This document shows, one piece after another, positions 9,261 through 19,954 of a DNA stretch of 64,000 bases. Below the pieces are notes generated by a model that was given only the letters and a program-made list of their open reading frames with translations, was not told the origin of the DNA and searched no databases. The first letter of the stretch is position 1, and each line of letters begins with the position of its first letter. The stretch covers positions 1 to 64,000 of the forward strand of contig JAPDRN010000138.1 of NCBI GenBank assembly GCA_030247855.1, in the 5' to 3' direction. A program made the translations under genes and the position numbers. Source of the stretch: Knufia peltigerae (Eukaryota; Ascomycota; Eurotiomycetes; Chaetothyriales; Trichomeriaceae).

Positions 9261-12200
9261 ATGGCTCCGCCGTCCTCGAGCCCTCTCCAAGACAGAGCGT
9301 CTGACGACGAAGAACTTGACACAAGTGATAATGATCCTTACACGCTGAAGAAAGGTCAAATATCATTAGGTCTGAGCACGAGGTACAGTCCCACGTGGAC
9401 ACCTGAACATGCATTCAGAGAGCTTTATCAAAACTGGTATCCTCTAACACCTCTCTCATCATCATTTCCACTAATATCAATCAGGAAAGATGGTATCCTC
9501 TCTTCCTTCAAACTGGATATCAATCTCTTCAACCTGTCATCACAGAGGATGATTTATCCATCGACATCACTGTTCATGCCCATCTACCAACAAGAGTCGC
9601 GCCAGCACGGAACCAACCTTCACAACTACTCGGGTATATCACATTCAAGAAAAAGACAGGACTTCTTGAAATGAGCAATTTCCAGGCGAAGCTAGAAAGA
9701 GAACATCTCGATCTTGGAGAAAGCAGTAAAAGGGACGATGAAAACCTTGCAGGCTTTCACGGTGAAGGCTTTAAACTCGCTGCATTGGTCATGGTCCGAA
9801 ATGGCTATGGAATGAAATTCGAGTCGAATTCTTTCTACTGGAATTTCGTACTACGCGGACAGAATGGGCATGAAATCTTACACTGCAGTCTCAATCCGAG
9901 ATCACTTGAAATGCTACGCAGAGAGAAAGCACGTTTTGCGACACTGAAAGGTTCATCATCTTCTTTCCGTCGTTCTCTATCGCCGAATATTTGGGAAGAT
10001 ACTACTGTGAAGGTGGGGGCTCTCAAGAATAATCGCTCCGCAATTAGTTTGACAGATTTTCGTAAGTGGTTGACAGTCACTCTTGACCTGCAGAAATTTG
10101 GGGAGAATGACATTCTACGCGTTCGGTCTGGAGACCTGATCCTCGCTGGAGCTTACATAGGTGCAATCTACCTGAAGGGCTTGAAAGTTGAGGAGAATCG
10201 GTCCAGTTCTGCATACTATCGATTTGGCTACAATTTCCACCATGGGAAAATAAACCGAGACCGAGAGAAAATGATGGATCGACACGAGGAAGCACAAATG
10301 GTTGCAGCAATCTGGCAAGAGGCTATGTGCCTGAACGGATGGAGCAACGCAGTCGCAGACCACTATTTCCATCTGTTACAAGATGATGGTAATCCGGGCG
10401 ACACCTTTTCAGCCAGCAAAACCGTTTCGAGACTTACAATGGGCAAACTATGGGACTACATGAGAATAACGTTCCCCGACTCCTTTTTCTTCTCCTCGGA
10501 TGAAGATAGCACTACCTCAAATGCTATGACCCAGGTATGGAATTTGCCCGTCAGTTTCGAACGATGCTTACCACTCGTGCAGGATGCTATCATCGAAAAA
10601 GACCTTGGCAAGCGCCCTTATAAACTCAAGAGTGTCTTTTGGAAGCTTCTCAAAAAGTACTCGCTGGTCCGCACGCCACATGAAGAACGAGTCTTCCTCT
10701 TCTCTCACTCACCACCAGTGTCGATCCCAAACCATACGTTCAGTATTCAGGTCGATAGAGCACTCAGATGTGCTTTGAAATCAAGCGTAGCTTTGGAGCA
10801 CATCAATATCCAGTTTGTGAAAGGTAGGTCCTTGAATATTGATGTGCTATTTCAAAGTACCGGCAGTCTCCTCAGAATCCATGATAAATGGCTTGCATCT
10901 TCTGAAGTCCACCAGAACAGGCAATGTAGCCTTTTTGAAGCCAAAAATGGCTGCTTGTCCTCCGAGGACATCTTCTTATGCGATCATGCAATCAACGACC
11001 TAATTGAAATGGTTGCTGGGGAGGTTCAGGGTCCATTGAAGCTCGAACACGGAGAATGTCAAGCCCTAAGGAGCACTATAGCAAAGAAGCTCCAGGAGAT
11101 GCCCCGAGCGGTTCGTATGAAAGGCACAGGAAATCCTGATGAGCTCCTTGTTTCGTGGGCGGGAGCCCAGAGCCGCGCGTTCTCAGACAACTACGGCGAA
11201 TACATTGATTATTCCGTCATTTTGCACAAGACAAGTTCATGTGAGGCGAAGAAGAATGCTCTGATTAGCGATACTAGTGAGTTCTGTGATCATGACCAGG
11301 TTTGTGTACTGACCCTTCTTAGGAGCAGGACATATTGTTGACTTATTCTCTGGTGCTGCGCAACCTGCTGATCCCTGTGGATGCCCGCGTCAAACCATTC
11401 CTGGAAACATATTTCACGCCCTTTTTCGAGGACTTGACACTCGCGAGACTTATTTCCCGATGGTGTCCCGTCTGAATGCTATGGCATTCTACGCCTCTCC
11501 ACCAGCAGCCATTCAACCTGCCCAGGGAGCCGTTCGATCCTCTCGAAAAGCTATTCAACCTACCCAAGCAACTGTTCAACCGGCCCAAGGAGCTGTTCAA
11601 TCTGCCCCAGCAGTAGTTCAACCAGCCCACATGACAGTCCAATCTGCCCAAGTAGATAGGCATGCCGAAGATTGTCGGTCTTGGGAAACATGGAACACCG
11701 AGCACCTTCCTCAGCTTTACGGAACCTTCGTTGAATGCCGTGAGGCAAAAAACGTACGCCCTGTTCCTATAGAGCGATCAAAATCCAGAGCTAATCTGAA
11801 GCAGTTCGATGCGACAAGTCTTAATAGCCTTGAATGTGAGCACTTGGACTATACCTTTGAGAACAACGAAAACGCCCTGGTTCTCATTGAACAGCACGAT
11901 TCTCGTCGCTACGTCCTTTTGATACATGACATTCTCAGATATGGAATCGACGACAATGCTGTGTACCGCCTTGTGGGCACCAAGTATTCCTTTCTCGCAG
12001 ACATTGGTGTCTTCAATAAGATGAGAGGGTCTAGTGAAACAATTGGCAACAAGGAGCTCATTCTACATTTTGAAGATTTCAGTCTGATGGGAACGCCAAT
12101 CGACGCCGAGATGATTGACGTTGCAGACATCGCCTTAGTCCATGCATCTGACGAAGCAGCCATCAAGTTTATCGCTCCTTCGCCCATGAATGAAGACAGT

Positions 12201-13533
12201 AAGTCTCGCTAATCGTGTTTCTCTGCAAAACTTCTAACACAATCGAAAGACTCTGGGTTCTTCTGCCGATATGCAATTCAAGCTTCACAAGACCCAAGTG
12301 GCACGTACCTTACATCTTTGGCGCCTCATCTCATCAGATGGAAAGGTCGCAAGTTCACAACTACGTCGCTATCACCGTTGGTTTTTGACTTATCGCCAAA
12401 TGTCCTCGGGACCTCGGAGGGCTTCGCGCAAGCCAATTTCTCAATTCGAGCAGCTCTAGGCTTCGACAATGTCAAGGACGCCACATGGAAGGTATTTATA
12501 TTGTTCAATTTACAGCAATCTCTCAAAATGCTAACTTTATCAGATTCGTCATAACAACAGTCAAGTCTTTGATGGCATACCTACTGATATTTTGAGAGAT
12601 TTCCAAACGTCTCGACTGCAGGATATCACTTTGTCGCAGCCAGTCCCTCCTAAAGTTGCTCTCATTTCAAGCGGATCAGAATATTTCAGGTTGAACCGTC
12701 TGAATGAAGCTCTTCCCACGATCGAGGAGTTTTTGAAGCCTCTGACAGATATTAGAGGTGTCGCACACGCTCTCGAGCCTGATTTCTACGTTATGCTACT
12801 CTCACCAGCCGTTTTACATCGTAACGCTGTATCAACGTTCTCGGCCACGATTCTGGAGCTGTTGGAGAAGAGAATGTCTGTGCATCTCAGACTTTTCTCA
12901 CTCAAAGACCTAGGTCTCCCCCAGTCCAGGAACATCTTGGTTGTTACAGCAGGTCCCTTTTCGAATGCCTTGTCAAATATCCGTTGGCGTTCGGAAGACG
13001 ACGCTCGCTTGTCTATGGCTGACGTACTGCGAGATCTTTCTTTCGAAAATCCACGTAGCATCCACGGCGGTGATGTTGGTCTTGTGCGCTCTCGAATTGG
13101 GGAACCCGGGTACATCTTCAATCATAATACCGGACGACATCCATCCGGAGATGATCCGAGTGTTATTGAGCCCGACTCGGATATCGCTCTTCATCTTGGG
13201 CGCCAATCATGGATACATCCAGGTAAGTCGGATCCATCTTGATGTCTTTGTATGGAAGCTAATCATGACTTGATCAATACAGACCGCAGAGATCGTCTGA
13301 CTGTCCGAGAACTTGCACGCATCCAAGGATTCCCCGACGACTTTGTGTTTTTCGGGTCAGAAGACTTGCAATATGAGACTGTGTGCCGAGCTGTACCACC
13401 AATCGTCGCGAAGAAGGTGGCTCAAACGATTCGTCGGGTCATTGAGAGATACACACAAGTGGGAAGGGTGAAGCTCGGACAGATGCCTCGAGGTAATAAA
13501 CGGGCCAAGGTTAATGACGATCAAAAGGAGTGA
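9261..13533 (+). CDS. GHKL ATPase-like / BAH-like / C5 DNA methyltransferase-like fusion (about 1320 aa)
   Basis: My model has seven exons: 9261-9436, 9485-9492 (8-nt microexon), 9546-11276, 11323-12198, 12250-12491, 12544-13222, 13283-13533; the sum is 1321 codons. N-terminus: a Bergerat-type GHKL fold is suggested by the N-box FRELYQNWKD (about 52-61) and the glycine box GFHGEGFKLAAL (about 131-142). Residues 701-749 are seven 7-aa repeats. About 810-920 looks like a BAH domain. The C-terminus aligns with C5 DNA methyltransferases: degenerate motif I VFDLSPNVLGTSEGF (about 975), motif VIII LGLPQSRN, motif IX LTVRELARIQGFPDDF, motif X CRAVPPIVAKK. The motif IV PCQ is replaced by SSGSEYFRLN and the motif VI ENV by LLSPAVL, so catalysis is unlikely. 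The exon 1-3 junction is uncertain: a microexon or a frameshift. Likely nuclear and chromatin-linked (inference). Confidence 0.8.
11508..11654 (+). repeat. Seven tandem 21-bp units in the coding region
   Basis: Seven head-to-tail units of exactly 21 nt, each encoding seven residues on the pattern A-(I/V)-Q-P-A-Q-G; variants include AVRSSRK and TVQSAQV. The second unit is the most diverged. They sit between the GHKL-like half and the BAH/methyltransferase-like half of the fusion protein, where they would form a flexible Gln/Pro/Ala-rich linker. Confidence 0.85.
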
Positions 13534-15584
13534 TGTGGACGTGGGACGTACAAAGACTACGATGCGTCGGCGAACGCGACTCGAGAATCGATCGGTGCCG
13601 AGAAAGGAGGCAGGGTGATATCAGTGTATGACTGGAACAAAAATACATTACACCTCCCTTGTAGGAAGGCCTTGGTCCAGCTGAATAGCCTTACGGGTGT
13701 GATTTTTTGGAGGGCATCATGATGAAAAGCAAAAGCCACAGGATAGAATGTCAGCTGGAAATCCAGTTACAGGACTCGAGTCACTCCACCTCATTGTAAC
13801 AAATAGATCAATCACTTGCGGCTCTTGCCTCACGATTTCATCCCCTCAAAAGTTATTAATTTGCCGCACTGTTCTGTGTGATCCCGTTGTTTTTGAATCA
13901 GTGCTCGATCGAATACTTACCTACTTGACTACCTAGGTATGGGGACAGTGTGGAGAAATCACACTTGATCACTGACAAAAGGGTCATCAACTCATCACTC
14001 TCTTCCCGCCCGAAGACGGCGCGAAGTATAAGAGAATAAATCCCGATACCGCCAAAGTGTTCAGGGACACACCTTCTAGCTACTGTAGACAAGGGGGGTG
14101 ATGAGTACGTGTCACGTCACACGGGCAAGACGCAGTGCCACTGGTAGTGTAGTGCAACTCGGCGTCTTACTTGGGTTGGTTATACCTGAAATAGTGGTGG
14201 TGCCTGTCTTTCAAGACGTCGCCGACCCGTCGCAACACCTGTGATATTTCCCCGTCCTTCTTCTTCTTCATATCCTCCCAAAGTTTCATCTTCTCCTTTC
14301 TCGCACGCGACATTTTGTCAGTGTAACAATAAGCGTGACAGCACATATCGTCAGCAAAGGGATCGGCTTTGAAAGGACAAATCTTTTACTGGACGAGTGT
14401 ATCTGACCATGACCCCAAGGAACCCAAGGATCTTGTGTGGGGGGTTGTGAACTAGTTTTTCGCGGGGCCCGCGCGAATTGAATCCCCAGAGAGACCAGAA
14501 ATGTCAGGACCTCGGGACATTTTATCGTTTCTTTGTGTGACAGGTCGAGGGACATTCCTCCGGTGCGGAGTTGGAGTGGTTGAATGATGTGACAGATGTG
14601 TACAATACACACAAGAACCGCTTCAACAAGTTACTCGGGCACCTACAGAAGACAAAACATTGTGACACACGAAATTCATTTGGGGGCGGGTTTACTCAGT
14701 AGGAACTTGACAAGTGCCATCTGACTGACCTTGCCGACTATTGTATGAGAACTATGAGACCGTCCCCCTTGTCTCTGCCCCCCCCTCTCCCTCCTCCACA
14801 AAACAATCCAGGAGATACGTACTGAAGTACATGTGCTGGATCAAGAAACCCCCCACTTGATCCGACATTCATCTTCTTTGGTTTCCGTTTCCGTCTCCGC
14901 ATGTGTCCAAGTCAGAAGAATAAGTCCGATCTCTTTCGCCTGATCTGCGACTTCGTCCCGAAAACCCCACATTCATGCATGCATGCTTTCCCGTTCTCTA
15001 GCGCGTTTCCGTTCCTTGCTAGAGAGATAACGTTTCCATTTCCGTAGCACGTACGTTTCCCTTTTCCCATTGACCCGAGAACACTATGGGCTTTCCTTTC
15101 GTAGCTTTCCCGCTGCTGCCTGACATACACGCGTACCAATAAACTGGTGACAGAGTCCCGAGAAAAACAAAACGGTTGGCCATGGGCAAAACAAAAGAGA
15201 CAAGAAAAACCTGGGCGGGCTGTGCTTGTTTTTTTTGTCGTCAACATTTCGGACCACGAAAGCAATAAGGAATCCTCATTCCGCAAGGTCGACGACGTGT
15301 GTAGGTTTTGTGTGTGCTGGTAGCTGCCTCCGATCGGCAGTGGTGCAAATGGAAAAGAGACAAAAAAATTATCGCCATCAAGGAGGACCATCAAGGAAAA
15401 TGGCTGGCGCTGGTATCCATCAAACTCGTTTCGTAGTCGTGCATGTAATAAGACATTGGTGGCGTGAATCGAAAAAAAACAACAAAAAATGACCCCTACC
15501 ATGAGCAGGTAGAGGGCACGTCCTAGTAAGGAAATTCGTAAAGATGGGATGCTGAAAGACAGATTCGTACGAATATCGTCATCT
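13534..15584. other. Intergenic, no recognised gene
   Basis: About 2 kb without a believable coding frame. The stretch at 14880-15070 repeats GTTTCCG/GTTTCC-type words several times, and a C-rich tract lies near 14780. Several short frames exist but show no family resemblance or splice structure. Confidence 0.5.
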
Positions 15585-15836
15585 TTAATGACCCAATCTC
15601 AAAAATTCGGTGACCTTGACATCGTCAACGGGTGAGGCGACCGTGGTCTTATTGGTGACGGGGACGGTAGGCTCCTCGGCAGCATTGGAATCGGCGCTCG
15701 CGGTAGAGCTGGATCGGCGAGTCTTTTGCAGTGCGGGAATGATTGACTCGACCTCGGTGGTGGTATCGAGAACGGCCGCGCGGTGGGCGATGGGAATGAG
15801 TTGGAGGAAGTTGTTATTGTCGACTGGGCTAGACAT
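15585..15836 (-). CDS. Small conserved-looking protein (83 aa), unknown function
   Basis: A single exon starting at the ATG of MSSPVDNNNFL. An in-frame upstream ATG would add 25 residues of poor quality, so the shorter start is preferred. The N-terminal 35 residues (LQLIPIAHRAAVLDTTTEV) look like a short amphipathic helical segment. The middle is Ser/Ala/Thr-rich and the tail is VTEFLRLGH. No signal peptide, membrane segment or known domain. The pattern of structured N-terminus, low-complexity middle and short conserved-looking tail suggests a real small soluble protein. It sits alone in a gene-poor region. Confidence 0.5.
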   Translation of the reverse strand: MSSPVDNNNFLQLIPIAHRAAVLDTTTEVESIIPALQKTRRSSSTASADSNAAEEPTVPVTNKTTVASPVDDVKVTEFLRLGH

Positions 15837-18800
15837 CTTGCTTGGTTGTAGTAGAGAAAATGTATTGCTTAGTAGATGATGGTCCGGATGGTTTTGGAAA
15901 GTGAGGGGCACAGAGAGGGTCGCCGAGGTTGAGTAGGTATATGTATGAGTTGGGAACGAGCTCGGACGTTTCTTCTTCCTTGTATATTGAATGACGCAAG
16001 GGCCAGGCGATTTATTGATGGGCTCTCGGTTGTACGGAGATCACGAGAGGTGTCTGTAAGCAGATATTTTGGTCTTGGTTTGTGCCCGGTTGTTTGAAGC
16101 CTATGAGTTGGTTCGGTGCTGCTGACCGAGGAGATTGGGAATGGAAGAGAGGAGATTCAAAAAGGTCCGAGACGGAAATGGGGTGTAAGAAAACGGAGGA
16201 TGGATTTGAATACGAGGACAGGCTGGAAAAGTCTCTCAGTGAAGGTTTGTGCAACATACTTATAGACCTTTTGACTTGTGAGCCTCTTGAGAAGCCGAGG
16301 GGGGAAACGCGATGGTTTAGTCTCGACTGGGCCCAAGTCAGCACACCCCGTTGTCGTCAACTGGGATGTCGATGGTGCGACGGCGAATGGAATCCGTGTT
16401 GATCCCGGAGCAACCCGGTAATACGAGGCGTGAGTCTTGGACATGGTTCGGAAACATGGTCATGGCTGCCTCGAGATACTGGAGAGATGGTCCGTCAGTG
16501 GAGAGAAGCTGGAATGCCCGTGTCAGGCCGCAGCTAACCTCGGTTAGTGTGGCATGATTATCAAGACATCCCTGACATGTCTCTCATACGATGATGACGA
16601 TGTTCGGTTCTTCCTGCAATTATAACTCGTATCAACTGCCTTGTAATCATGTGCTGAGAATATTGTTGCTTTCGAGGGCCTAGACCCTCAACTTGTGCAA
16701 CTGTAGTGTTGTGGGACGTGGCCATCACTCAATGCGGGACAATAGAAGTCCGTAAAGAGGAGGACTAATAACGACGCTTGGTAATCGCCGGTGACGCCAT
16801 GGCCCTGCCTGATGGACTGTACGAGTACTTCCTTGAGTAGTTGTAAATTAGTGCCCGTAGAGTACGGGGGGTATCTAGACGGAGTGTTTTTCGGGTTGTT
16901 CTGGAATCTCCGTGATTTTGTCGTGTTTCGGAGGGTTGAACCACTTCGGACTCCCGGTCTCGGAGTTTGGATTATCGTTGCCTTGTCGTCGATATCTTCG
17001 CCATTGGTTCATTGCGCATTGCGAAAGGTAAAAGGCTAGAGCCATTTGTTACCCCTACGGCATCAAAGGGACATTTGATATCTCGGTGCATGCTTTCGTA
17101 TCTGACAGTGTTGTCGCATACAGATCGGCTATGGCTCATCCGTATCCACGATACTTGTGTTGATCGGGCTGTTGAATACCTCCAAACATTTCTGCTTGCA
17201 GAGTACCCCAGGCAATCTTCTCAAGCTGCTACCTTTTGGCGCCTTTCGCAGATTGTGACGAATTGAGAAGAGATGTATGAGACTGTCGAACAGTCTTTCT
17301 AACTTTGTGTAAACATCTTAACCAAATAAAGTCTTGGCCAGAGATATAAGAATAAATCTACCTGGTAATAACGAAGAGCCCTTATTTCCAAGTGCTATTA
17401 CGATAATTCCATCGCTGATCTTGTGGACAGCTCGCAGCAGAGTAAGTACTTACATTCGTCTGCCCGTCTCCATTTTGCATAGGTGTGGTAGCCCTTTGAT
17501 TCCGCACCACTACCTATTGGAAGGCATTTCACTGGTTTTCTACTTGAGGGTCGAATGAGAATGTTTGCCGGCGAAAAGTCGTATCAGGAGACGCAGACGA
17601 GCAGCGTTTCTGAAGCCACACGAATTCTCCTCATATGCCTCTTTGCGTGAGGGCGTCTCGACTATTAGCACTAACGGCAATGACGCATCACATTGGCTGT
17701 GACCCCTCTGCGCCCGATTTCTTAGGTGTTTACTCGTGCCTCCTTCGACTGCCATCTAGTGTCAATTATACTTGTAGGTTACCTTATCATTCAGAGATAA
17801 CTGGCGGAGAGTTATATCCTGAAGAAGTTAACAACCGGTCGCAAGTAGGAACCGCATAGAGTGCTGCGCAATCCCGATTTGGATGGTTTAAGCCGGCATG
17901 AGCGAGAGTGTGACAGCCTGCATAACCGTTGACCATCGACTCGACAACAGCACGACATGTTATCGCCTTGAGGTTAGCAATGAGAAAGAGGGCCACCGCA
18001 CAGAAAAGAGGAATGCACCACTTCGCCGACACGGGCCTCATCGGGAAGTCCGATAAGGATTCCAGCTGTCGTTATGAGCGGTTTTGTCAAAAGGGGTTAA
18101 TTTGAGTGATACAGGGAGGGGTAAGGCACAGTTGCACGACGCAGCACCACATTCACTCGTGTACGCATATTTTCGTCGCGGTCGATACTGACCTTTAGGC
18201 GCAGCCTACTCGAAAGATGTATTGTTACCCAATTATCCTAGCTTAAGTCAACTGCCGACGGTTGCTTTTGGTACTTCTTGGAGCAAATGTATGCTCTGCG
18301 TAAGCCATCACCTTACGAATGACTGTTTTCCTAGACGCTAACTAGCTTACACCATTTCGATTCGCGATCCATCGGTATCGGCTAGCTTTTGGTCACTAGG
18401 ATATACAGAACGGATAAGAGGTTAACAAGAGCTAAGTTTCGAAATGCTCCTAGTTACCCTGATTACCCTCCGTCTTTCTTGAGTTAAATTGAAGTTTGAC
18501 TTAATCTCGTCGTGTCACTCCGTCAAATCAGCCTGGTCAACGAAGTAAAACACATCTTGGAGATTCGACAATCTATAGCATTACAGAGATCTCGGGTTCC
18601 TTAATCTATTGGAAGGACTCTCCTCGAACTGCAAAGCCTCTATTTCAAAGCAGGCCCATGGTGGGTAGAATTGATGGTAATGTTCATAACCGGCTTTTTT
18701 ATGTTTTTACGAGGACTTGGAGGATGCTCCCTCCGTACGGTCACTCAGGATACCAGGCTCGACTTGTGGACTGTTCCAAGATACTCGGCGCTACCCAAAG

Positions 18801-19954
18801 TCAGAAAAACTCCGAGTGGACAAGCGAATATCAAAATGCCCCTCTCAGCCACGTTGAGTACCGAGTCCATCTATTTGGACCAGCATTATTATGGCGTCAA
18901 TGAAATTATGCTGCCTCTTGATCTGTGAAGAATCAAACTTTGATAAGCGCGATGGTTCGCGCGTTTCATCAACAAACCCCTGCAGGGCCAAGTCTATCCT
19001 CGAACAACTTACAAGAGACACACTGGTGCACAAAGGATGCTTACCACGAGTTTACGCAGGAATACTCAATGGGTCTCCCAACAATATTCAAAGGTCCTAT
19101 ATCGTCTCTTCGTTTTACAAGTAAAGGATTTATACGGATCAATCTGCACTCGGGGTATCTTGCTAGTAGGGTCCAGCTTCTTACCCATTGCCAACCCCCC
19201 GCTCCACATGAGATCGGCTTGTTCCTTGAAACTCAATATAAACACCAAGTGGGATAGCGAGATTCGGTTCTTGGGCACTTCGGCTCACGGAACTGCAGAA
19301 AAGATGCGAGTGTTTGCCACGAGGCTTTCCCTCGAGAACCCCTGCTTTCGCTGCGACCTCGCATCGGACAACTGCGTCAGATATGGCTTCCGGCTCGCTT
19401 TCATGGAACCCTGTCATTAAGCCGTCGAGAACGCAACATGGAGCGCTAACCTCATGGCGGAAAGCGAGGACCAGGTGAACAACAAGGACATGTACCCCGT
19501 TTCTGCCCCTTGATAATTTGTTACTTGTCTCCTATGCACCTGTCGCCCTTCAACAAATTTGGCAGTCCAAAAGCCCACAACATGGCAACTCTGAGCCGCA
19601 GGGTACTGGGATGCCTGAGATGTAGTTCTTGTCTTGTCCTGAAACAACGAATGCGGACCTAGCATGGGCAAGCCATCTGGTCAACTTGCAAAGGAGAACT
19701 CGGACTGCCCGACGACTCGTACGGCTGGGACTATCCTATAAAAGCAGACGTTTCATCAGACATGGTGAACTTTGTGGGATCAATCAACTTTGACATCCTT
19801 TATTTGCTGGCACTTTTCTTCCTTCTGTCATTCGTTTTTAAAGCGCACCCAGAGACTCCCTTTTACATTCTTTTTCAACAGAAGCGGGTTCTTTAGAGAA
19901 GCAAGGAGGAGGGGGAAACTGAAGAAAGACAAAGCAAGCCGCGAAATTTGGACA
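15837..19954. other. Gene-poor region, 4.1 kb
   Basis: No frame here has the length, composition or splice signals of a gene I can support. Short frames at 16012-16444 and 19037-19420 were inspected and not accepted. No terminal inverted repeats, transposase motifs or tRNA were recognised. It could hold a decayed element or a non-coding RNA, but the sequence does not show which. Confidence 0.5.

Noticed and set aside
14912..15502. A 196-codon minus-strand open frame
   Set aside because: Phe/Ser-rich translation of GTTTCC-type repeats, not protein-like.
19037..19420. A 127-codon plus-strand open frame in the gene-poor region
   Set aside because: No resemblance, no consistent hydrophobic or helical pattern, and overlapping frames of similar length.
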